Shown one piece after another: positions 55,362 to 64,000 of a DNA stretch of 64,000 bases. Origin of the DNA: Theobroma cacao. Taxonomy: Eukaryota > Streptophyta > Magnoliopsida > Malvales > Malvaceae. Position 1 is the stretch's first letter; each line of letters opens with the position of its first letter. Under the pieces are notes generated by a model that had not been told where the DNA came from, made no database searches, and saw only the letters and a program-made list of their open reading frames with translations. The stretch is taken from assembly GCF_000208745.1 (NCBI RefSeq), contig NC_030856.1, positions 3,947,747 to 4,011,746 of the forward strand. Direction: 5' to 3'. Position numbers and translations under genes: made by a program.

Positions 55362-55912
55362 TTTAGCTTCATTCCTGGCAACAGTGTGTCTGACGGGTAA
55401 TCAAAGCTCTGTCACGGATAGCTTTGTTCGTGTTACATGGTTTTGTTGTCTTGAACAACAAAGTTTCCAGAATCTAGGAGTTGTGCCACTGGACCTTCTG
55501 CTTCTCTAGAGAAATTTGAAGACCACAGAGTGCTGTTTATTCCGTTAAAGAGTACAAGGTTTCCGTTACTATTGATGGTTAAAACTCCATGTGCATCAGT
55601 AATTGGGCTGTTCCTGTTTGCAACCCACACAACTGCCCCTGGAATATTTTTGTCCCAATTCAAAAATTGAGTTTCCCGGAGAGAAGAATCCCAATTCAAA
55701 GCTTTGGGATGAAGAAACCAACGTCTCACCATCACTGACGGATTGTGCCAGACTTATCATGTCAGCTGCAAACGAATACTCCATGATTGACAAAAACATC
55801 AAAATGGGAAAGAAAGGGCTTGCCAGAGTTATCATATCAGCTGCAAATGTGAACTCCATATTGATAAAAACATGAAAATGGGAAAGAAAATGCTTGCCAG
55901 AGATCTCGTCAT
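55362..55912 (-). pseudogene. truncated copy H of gene B exon 1
   Basis: On minus from an ATG at 55912 the sequence follows gene B's exon 1 from signal peptide to the bulb-lectin motif [16 protein letters not shown], then stops being homologous near 55362. The signal-peptide segment is present twice in tandem (FTFAADMITLA and [12 protein letters not shown]). A deletion removes the codons for LGIWY after SPGNS, and a stop follows DNKTM. No later exons are nearby. It is the inverted counterpart of the gene B region. Confidence 0.8.
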
Positions 55913-55946
55913 TTAACAATTAAGATGAAAATGAAGCCTATTGCTG

Positions 55947-56006
55947 CCTTTTATAGGTATTTTCAGTATTGAACACATGAGAATAACAGAGGTACCGAGG
56001 TTGACT
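55947..56006 (-). promoter_or_regulatory. relic promoter of H: TATA box and W-box
   Basis: On minus, CCTATAAAAGG (55957-55947) lies about 35 bp before the ATG, with a W-box complement (TTGACT on plus, 56001-56006) about 45 bp further upstream. Same order and spacing as in gene B. Confidence 0.55.
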
Positions 56007-57239
56007 AGCAAGGACTAGAAAATGAGTTGAAGGAGATTGATTACTTATCTTATTCGTTTAGTTGGATATCTTTACTTATAATCAAAAGGTTGAAGAGAAA
56101 ACATACAATGAGCCAAGAATTGAACATCAGTTCTAAACTGTAGAACACGTGTAACACAATTTTCCAATTAAAACATCTGGGAAGTAGAAGTCTTTAGTCA
56201 CCTAATGATGGTGCTAAATTAAAGAGGAAGTTAATGAATTAAATCGAAGATAAGACTTTCTTGATTTGAAGGACTGAGACATGACATACTTGACTTGAAT
56301 CTCCTAAAAAATGTGGGTCCCTGTTCATTATTTCCACTGTGGAGACGAAATGGTGATGAAAATGAAGTATCACAACGAACTGATTCTTTCTTGTTCCAAG
56401 GAGGAAGCTTAAAAGGTCAACAACGACTAACGAGCTTCCAAGGCGGAACATGTTACATCAATTAGAGAGCAATCTTCTGGCTTGCTCCCTTCTAGCTGTG
56501 AGTTCACCATGCTTCTCGCGTTTATGAAAGCAGGTTGTTTAGGAGACGGAAGCATCATACTTTCATTGTTAAGCATTGAAACAACATCAGGCATGGTTGG
56601 TCTATCATCTGCACTTTCTTGAACACAAAGCAGCCCTATGTTAACGTATCTCATTGCCAAATGTGTAGGTACTTCCTCCAGCAATGGATCAATCAGGGTC
56701 AGTCCCCTGTTGCTTACCCACAAATCACATGCCTACAGTAACAGGAAACAGGAATAATAAGTACAATCAATTTATCAATTTGTTGAGCAAATCAAACATG
56801 TGAATACAAAACCAGTTGACTTCATAGTGTAATGCATTGCACATCTTCAAACAGTTATGGAACAATGAATATACTAATACATGAATTTAAGATATCTAAC
56901 AGATATTGGAACAATGAATATAACCTTCAAACTTTTTGAATTCATTAAATCACATAGTTACAGTAAATGCAGTTAAAGATACTGGCATATCCAAGAAGAT
57001 GGAGAGACTCAGACAGATAGAAACTAGTGATCTTTCTGCCACTCACAATCTCTAGTAACAAGACTCCAAAACTATAGACATCAGATTTTACTGAAAAGAG
57101 GCATTTCAGAGCATATTCAGGGGGCATATAACCACTGAAAGTGAGTTTAAAAACTCAAAATTGTTAGTGAGGTGCACACTCTTGAATACAAGCATGCATA
57201 GATATGATTCAAATGGATTTCAACATTTATTTTAACTTA

Positions 57240-57491
<252 letters not shown>

Positions 57492-59338
57492 TCAAAATGC
57501 TAGTAAACAGTCCATTAATCTTGGTTAAGGACTGAGAAAGTGAGAATTGATGTAAATATTCGAAAACTACATACCAAATAGGAAGAAATCCAAGCTTTTA
57601 TTAGGCATGTACTAATAAATTAGTATCTTCTCTTCTAGTTCAATGCAACAGCCCAAAAGTCTGACAAGATTCTTGTGTTGGAGCTTGGCTACGACCAGTG
57701 CTTCATTTTTAACTCCTCCCAGCCTTGTCCAGATAAACTCGAGAGCCTTTTAACCGCTATTTCATCCCCTTTCAATAATTTTCCCCGAAACAGTTGCCCA
57801 GTACACAATAATGTGCCCCCAGCATATCAGAAACATGACAAGGTAATATTGTCATACTTTTATATACTCCTTCTCCACTGCATAGCAGTCATGTGAAAAA
57901 TTTATACCTTGTAAACAGGTCCAAAACCACCCTCCCCAAGTTTAATTGTAGCTGAAAAGTTGTTTGTTGCAGCAGAAACGCTTGAAAAACTGAAAAATGG
58001 CAACTTGACATCCCTCTTCATAGGTGTTCCAGGTTCATTTGCCTCTGTAAGGTCTCTATCATCTCCATTTACACTAGAAGCCAAATCAAATGTTAACAAA
58101 TCCTCTCCTGAATGATTTACAAAATGCAAAAAAAAAAAAAAGAATTTAATACTTTATTCACTATTCATTCATTGTTAGAATATGCAGGGCCAGGAAATTG
58201 TACCTTTATATTGGCTTTTTCTACAGAGACAATGAATAAAGAGGCCCAAGGTAAGCATTGACAAAGATACTGTTAGTATTCCAATTGTCCATAGCAGCCA
58301 CTTGTTGCTTTTATTCTTACTATCTTTCCTGGTACCATTTGTTGAGCTTGTCCCTGTCAAATAAAATCAAATACTAAGTAAAGTAGTGATACAACTTGCA
58401 TTCATCCTAAAATCAAGTGAAAATAACTCGTTGCAGCATATGCAGCTAGACTTTCCATTGTTCTCACCTATTGTAACTAGCTCAGAAGCTGCAAGCCTAA
58501 GATAAAAAATTTTCCCGTAAATACTCTTTTCTGAGAGTTGCTTTAGATCAAAAAAATCTCCATTCCATACCAAGCACCCAAGTTTATGATCATTAGAATA
58601 AGCAACGCAAGATCAGCTGTGCCAGCAAACTGACTCACAATCTGCTGCACTCCTATTATATAGCACAACTGGACCAGTGGGACATTCTACAAAAGGCATC
58701 CAAAGAAACCCATCTTTCTGGAAATGACCACCTCAATTACTGCACTGCAAGTTGGTTACTCTCACACTGCCTTTCGACGTCTCAATTTTACTCAAAGCAT
58801 TGCCAGAAATAGGCTTGAAACCCTTCAAACAACTGCACGGCATATCAGAAGTCATGTTGCAAATACTGAAAACTCCACACCGGTGATACTAGCACTTAGA
58901 AGACCCTAAATTATACCAGCGTTGGTCATCTTCAGACCAAGTCTGTAGCTTTAAGCTGCCCAAACACGCCCAACACCATCTGCATAATACTAGAAGAATC
59001 ACTCAAACCGCAAGTGACGGTGTTGTTACCATTTCGGAACCAACCATAGGCATTATACCTAAGAAAGTTGTTTAAAGGAATTGTCCAATATATTTTAGAA
59101 CCCTGCATAATAATTAAAGAATCATTAAATTTATCAGAATGGAGTTCCAGGGAGAAAGAACCAGGGGCAGGATCATCTGCGTTTCTCCATGACACTACCG
59201 ACCAAGTAACTCCATATCTTCTATCATTTCCAAGATTCATTCCAGGCAAAATGGTGTCTGACGGATAATTAAAACTTTGCCACAAAACTTCTAAGCTGAT
59301 CTGATCATGTAATGTCAGGTTACCTGAATCTAGTAGCC

Positions 59339-59343
59339 TGGCA
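59339..59343. repeat. target-site duplication (left) of the solo LTR
   Basis: TGGCA, repeated at 59878-59882. Removing the LTR and one copy rejoins the lectin reading frame of pseudogene I. Confidence 0.85.
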
Positions 59344-59877
59344 TGTAGAGAATCTGAGAATTATCAAAGCAATGAACAAAATAACCAGAAAAAAAAGAGA
59401 ATGAAGAAGAAGATTTTAAATTTCAAAGAATCAGAATCAAATGTTTTTCATTTCCAACTGTATTTATACAGACATTCGAAATTCAAAGGAAACTACCCAA
59501 CGCTTAGATGTAGCCTTGGGATCAACACACAACTAACTCAGCTGACATTACTAAAATCAAAGAAGCTTAGCACAGTGTGCCAGACAACGGTCACAGCAGA
59601 AACGTAAACATAGATGCTGAACCAAAAACGAAGAGTTTACAAGTCGTTTAGAACCGAGAAACTAAAACGACAAAGACTCAAGTCGTATAGAAATAAAGAA
59701 AAGAATCATTGACATAAAACGACCCTTTACACATGCGTTTCACAATTCTTGATTTAATTCATGTGAAATGATGACGTTTTGACTTCCTTCTTAACCTCCT
59801 TCAACTAGTCGTTGCTCCCTTCTCAGCTCCCAACTGCTTTGACCTGCTTCAACCAATTTCAGATCAACCTTTCAACA
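59344..59877 (-). mobile_element. solo LTR, 534 bp, inside exon 1 of pseudogene I
   Basis: On minus it begins TGTTGAAAGG and ends CTCTACA, with TG/CA termini and a perfect 5-bp flanking repeat TGGCA. It contains CTGTATAAATACAG, a TATA box in the minus orientation, followed by a TC-rich leader as in plant LTRs. No internal region, primer-binding site or coding remains, so LTR-LTR recombination has removed the body. Copia-like by its short size; family not proven. Confidence 0.85.
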
Positions 59878-59882
59878 TGGCA
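59878..59882. repeat. target-site duplication (right) of the solo LTR
   Basis: TGGCA, identical to 59339-59343. Confidence 0.85.
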
Positions 59883-60250
59883 TAGGTGTTGCCACTGGTT
59901 GTCCTGTTCGTCAGCATGTAGGATATCCTTCCATCAGAAATCACAATGTTCCCATCAGGGTTGATGGCGAAAATAGAAGTGTTACGTAGGAAGGGATATT
60001 CTCTATTTGCCACCCAAACCACAGTACGTGTTGACACTTTGAATTTAAACCATATTCCAACGTAATACCTCGAACTGTTTCTGGGAGAAAAGAATCCAAG
60101 TTCAAATTTCATACCTGCTGATATAACGGTCTTCGAGAATGTAATCGATTGGCCCTGTTCTGGAGTATCAGTACCATTGATATACTGTAATGCGAGGCAC
60201 AAAAAAACCAACAAGCGAGAAAGGGAAGCAAACTCACTGCTGCTCATCAT

Positions 60251-60538
60251 GTTTCTTCAGATCGAGAACAATTATATGGCTTTCTGGAATGCTCTAGTTG
60301 AGGAAGATATCCGAGAGGGCTGAAAGGAAAATGAGGTTCCTTGTAATTGTTTGATTCCTATGAACACTTCCCATGCAGTTGTTAGAAACTGGATACCAGT
60401 GTAAACACTGAAAGGAAGACTAAACTTGTACTATGAATGTTTGACCGAGATATTTGGTTTTCTTCCATGACTTTCTTTTGGCATCGAGGTGAACTTCTTT
60501 CTTGTTGCTAGCATCCGTCAGTAATTTCGGTATGAAAT
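60251..60538. other. upstream region of pseudogene I
   Basis: Promoter-side DNA of I with no clear element. Confidence 0.35.
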
Positions 60539-60550
60539 TCATTCAGAAAC

Positions 60551-61072
60551 GTGAATCACATCTATAGAGAAAGGAACAAACTAGCAGGCAGACTTGCAAA
60601 GAATGGCATTCAAAGGGAGCTTGATGATCTTCTAAGTGTTCTGGTGACATGATGCCGCGACTGCATACAACCTGGGTGTTTGTTGCAGGTCCATCATGCA
60701 GGTATGTGTCACTTTTAGGGCCAGCACCTGATCCTTTATTATATTGGTTGTTTGAATGAGGTTCTGGCATTCCAACAGTTGAATGAGTGTAATTTGCTGA
60801 TTGCATGTCATTTGAACATGTAAAGGGTGACAGAATTGAGATCAAGAAATGTCTTGTTGCGTTGGAATCTCTGAACACTGTTTTTGTTAAAGGGTTGTGT
60901 TGTATAGGGAAAGGGTAGGATACTTTTGGTTTTGTGCCGGTTGTGAGCCTGGATTTCAAGTTGATATGGGAATGATGTATAGCAACTTAAAATCTGGTGC
61001 GGTTCTGTATGTCTAACAGGGAACACATTATTCGTTGTTTCGAATGAAATTTTAAGTTTCAAAAAAAAAAAA
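60551..61072 (+). mobile_element. 5'-truncated LINE (RNase H end plus 3' UTR and A-tail)
   Basis: Starts inside a LINE ORF2 RNase H C-terminus (NHIYRERNKLAGRLAKNG), runs through a 3' untranslated region and ends TTTAAGTTTC followed by about 12 A. The flanks TCATTCAGAAAC (60539-60550) and TCAATCAGAAAC (61073-61084) are an 11/12 target-site duplication. Related to, but not a copy of, the full-length LINE at 25794. Confidence 0.8.
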
Positions 61073-61084
61073 TCAATCAGAAAC

Positions 61085-62574
61085 AGTTTCCATGGTTTGT
61101 AAAAGGGAAACAATTCCAAGCTAAAACAAAGCCTTGTTGTGTAGCAGTCTGCTAAAGAATCACCCAAAACAACGACCTGATCGACTCGTCAAATATCAAT
61201 GAAAAGATATTAGAATATCTTTGTGTGTGTGTATGTGTGCGTTCAAAAGAAGCAGCAACATAATTTCATGTTCATAAATTTGTTCTTCTTTTTCCCGCAA
61301 TGCCCATGAGATAAGACATACTTGACTACAACACAACATAGTACTGAAAGTGAAGTGTCATAACAACCTAATTAGTGCTGGTGCTAAATTAAAGGGGAAG
61401 TTAATGATTAAAATTAAGAAAGACTTTCTTGACTCTGAGATGTCACCTACTTGACTTCAATCTCCCTAAAAATGTTCCTGTTCATATTACAACAAACTGA
61501 TTAATTATCAACCAGATACATTTGTTTCACGCGTTGGCTGATGACTGACTGACCCAGTCTGCCTCTTTTTTGTTCCAGGGAGGATTAACTTCGTTATTGA
61601 CTCAATTTGGTTGCTGCTCTTGCCACTTTCTCAGCAGTCTTTAGTGTTCAAAAAGAAACTGTAAAAAGAATTTGAGGCTCCCCTATCTTTCCCAACTTAT
61701 GCTGCATGTTTTAATATGGCAAAGCACATGTCTACATTTATCACAATAAGCTGGGGTTGGGGGAATGGGGGAAATGGAGAACAAATGCAACATTTCATTG
61801 CATCATTCGGTTGATTTCAGCTCCTGCTTTAACCCCAAGCTGAGCAAGTTATACGAGTATGATTTGATTTTCATATATCCCAAAATGATTCAAGCAAAGG
61901 GTATCAATGAAATGGTGCAGACAGTTGTTCTGTATGTATGAGTATGTTGGAAAGTGCAGCGCAACCTTAATGGACATAGCAGCAGCAGTTTACAATTTTC
62001 ATCTGATCAATACATTAGGCCATTCTTGTTTTAACTAGAAGAAAAAGGGGAAAATATTATGTCTTAAACAGAACATATTTTGGTCCTGCCATGGAAAGCT
62101 ACTCAATTTCGTGTCATTCCTTGATCAGAAAATGAAAAAGGATCCCATATATATATCCCTTTATTTAACTAAAGTTAAAGAAACAACCAAGAAACAGAAA
62201 ATTACAGTAGGTCTTAGGATTTCTCATACTTGGATAATGTAACAAAAGTAAGCCAATTGAACTGGTGGACAATCAAAGTTCCAAGTTGATATAAAATTTG
62301 CTCTTCTTTGAAAAAAATTATTGCAGAAAAAACAATCAAAATTCTAAGTCAAACAGCAGTCCTTTTTAAAGTAATTGAACTGTTGCAATGCTGACCTGTG
62401 GGGCTGTGTATTTGAGGCCAAACGTCGATTTGAAGGTAAGCAGTTGCTATCATCTAGATAGTTTTTCCACCCACCAAGAGAACAATACAGTCTTACACTT
62501 GTAGGTAACATGAGAAAACATCAGAGTATGATGCTATGCTAACGAGCCTGTTATATCATTTACAGAGCAAGTAA
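61085..62574. other. intergenic; 61300-61480 copies the 3' flank of pseudogene I
   Basis: The blocks GGTGCTAAATTAAA.GGGAAG and AAGACTTTCTTGA, with the following CTTGACTTCAATCTCC, match 56205-56320 downstream of I. The rest (to 62574) shows no gene. Confidence 0.55.
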
Positions 62575-62818
62575 TTTCTAGCCTGCTCCACCATGCCTGT
62601 TACATTTAAAGAAGGCAGGTTGTTTAGGAGAAAGTAGGATCATACTTTCATTGTTAAGCATTGAGAGCGCATCTGACATGGTTGGTCTGTCATCTGCACT
62701 TTCTTCAACACAAGGCAACCCTTACATGTTAACATATCTCACTGCCAAATGCGTGGATACTCCCTCCAGCACTGGATCAATCAACTCCAATTCTCTGTTG
62801 CTAGGTCCCTCCCTAGAT
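62575..62818 (-). pseudogene. relic of a G-LecRK last exon (I-like)
   Basis: On minus: ELIDPVLEGVSTHLAVRYVN, then a stop, then ADDRPTMSDALSMLNNESM and LLSPKQPAFF, ending GGAG and stop. It is the counterpart of exon 7 of pseudogene I (LIDPLLEEVPTHLAMRYVN). With the copied flank at 61.3 kb it marks another partial duplicate of the I unit. Confidence 0.8.
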
Positions 62819-63272
62819 CCAAAGCAACAATCCAAATAAGCAAGAAACTTCGCCAAACATGCAAAATTTCTTCATCTGATATACCACCTAATGAAATTAA
62901 CAGCAAAGGGAAACAAAACAAAGCCAGCTTCTAAACAAAATAGTAGTATGTTTTTTTATATGATGATTATACCAAACTCTTCGAGATTAGTAAATTTCAT
63001 ATTAATAAGATTTTGGAGTTAAAAGTAAAAAAAAAAAAAAAAAAAGAATAACCCCTTTATTTCTTCTGCCTAGAGAGGAGGGAAAATGTGTAAATATTGT
63101 TTATGTAAATTTTCCCCATGAAAACCAATCAAAGATTAAGAACCTCCTTAATTAGATAAGCTGGGAATTAATTATTAAGTGTGAGATGACCATGACCCAA
63201 TGAAGAAAATGTCAATCCCATGGGGTGATGATAGTTATCTGATGAAATTAATATATTAAATGCCCTTACTTT
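62819..63272. other. intergenic
   Basis: AT-rich with a long A run near 63025-63045; nothing coding. Confidence 0.4.
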
Positions 63273-63686
63273 CTAGGAGTCTGTTTGGTCTGATTTTTTT
63301 TTAACTTAAAAGCAATTATAAAACTCTTATGAAAAAAAAAAATAGCTTTTAGAATTAAGCTGAAATTGTTTGGTAAATTTTTTTTTATAAATTATAATTT
63401 TGATTAAAATTATGGTAAAAAGTATTTCTTTTTTAAAGAGGGTAATATTGTAATTATTTTTAATAGATAAAGATATTTTTAAAATAAAAATAAAAACTCT
63501 CCTGCATTTAAAAAAAAAAGAAAAAGCTCCTCATAAGAGCTTTTCTTAATGCTCTTTTTTAAAAATTTTATTCTTTAAAAAAAGCTATTGTTTTGTGAAG
63601 AGCTTCTCAAAATTTATGTTGGACCTGGTTTTTGCTTTTAAAAAGTAGATAAGTTGAAAAAAAAAAAGGCCAAACAAGCACTAGGA
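63273..63686. mobile_element. MITE of about 400 bp with terminal inverted repeats and CTAGGA target duplication
   Basis: GTCTGTTTGGTC at the left (from 63279) pairs with the complement of GGCCAAACAAGCAC at the right (to 63680), both next to T/A runs and an AACTTA block. CTAGGA occurs on both sides (63273-63278 and 63681-63686). An internal GAGCTTTTC/GAAAAGCTC inverted pair adds hairpin potential. No coding. Probably hAT-like by its terminal sequence, but the duplication length is not the usual 8 bp. Confidence 0.65.
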
Positions 63687-64000
63687 CTTTAACACATAAA
63701 AAATTTATTCTGATAAAAAAATAAAAATGATCGTTAATATAGAAGCAAAATTCCTTATAAATTGATCTTAATTTTTTGTCAACTATGAACCATTCAAATT
63801 AATTTAATCTCATTTCAAGATTATAAGAGATAAAAAAAATAGTGCAAGCCCAATTCTCTAACCTCCCTTTTTAGACTTAAGTGAAAAAAATTTAGGGTCG
63901 AGCTAGGGCAATTTGGGAAAAAAATTTTAACTTTTCCCGTTGTCACGAGAAAGTTACATTCTCTCATTGATCAATGAGAATCACATTTTCTTTAATCATG
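63687..64000. other. AT-rich end of window
   Basis: No feature was recognised. Confidence 0.4.

Noticed and set aside
60543..61167. 119- and 138-codon minus frames
   Set aside because: They are antisense to a truncated LINE and its 3' UTR.
61215..61245. GT-rich microsatellite
   Set aside because: Too short and interrupted to be worth listing.

Overview
The window is nuclear DNA from a flowering plant, most likely a eudicot. It holds multi-exon genes with AT-rich introns and canonical GT-AG borders, a tandem family of G-type lectin (S-locus domain) receptor-like kinases (G-LecRKs), and plant-type LINE, Ty3/gypsy, TRIM and MITE elements. The species cannot be named from the sequence. No rRNA, organellar, bacterial or CRISPR material was seen.

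Layout. The window is a G-LecRK cluster broken up by transposons. The left part has gene A (minus, 1246-4621, intact), then a transposon-rich stretch with a kinase-end relic (6423-6715), SINE- and LINE-like pieces and a long LTR-like unit (about 9915-14281). Next come a truncated copy of gene B's 5' region (14282-15316), gene B (plus, 17023-20588, intact) and gene C (plus, 22129-25360, one 2-bp frameshift). The centre (25.8-41.2 kb) is transposon territory: a full-length L1-type LINE with target-site duplications (25794-32518), gypsy pol remnants (plus), a gypsy gag preceded by a plant-mobile-domain-like ORF (minus), and a TRIM (39571-40025). The right part, all on minus, has gene D (41370-44609, intact), gene E (45336-48575, intact), pseudogene F (50070-53856), two matching kinase-exon relics (49.4-49.7 and 54.6-54.9 kb), a truncated B-like copy H (55.36-55.91 kb) and pseudogene I (56427-60250), which is split by a solo LTR. 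A truncated LINE, an exon-7 relic and a MITE close the window.

Relationships. C, E and F are close paralogues with the same exon lengths. B and H are paralogues, and A and I resemble each other. B-C on plus is mirrored by H-F/E on minus, so the cluster contains an inverted segmental duplication followed by tandem duplication of E/F. The four intact genes (A, B, D, E) share one seven-exon plan: exon 1 encodes signal peptide, bulb-lectin, S-locus-glycoprotein and PAN domains; exon 2 the transmembrane helix; exon 3 the juxtamembrane part and P-loop; exons 4-7 the Ser/Thr kinase. Each is predicted to be a plasma-membrane receptor kinase. Ligands are unknown; relatives act in self-incompatibility, defence and development.

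Most notable signals: a second transmembrane exon in gene B with the same length (123 bp) and phase as the first; a three-copy TRIM family with a recognisable primer-binding site and a paralogous empty site; a solo LTR with a perfect 5-bp target duplication; and an oppositely oriented gypsy assemblage with an extra PMD-like ORF. I found no clear evidence of a wholly new biological system.
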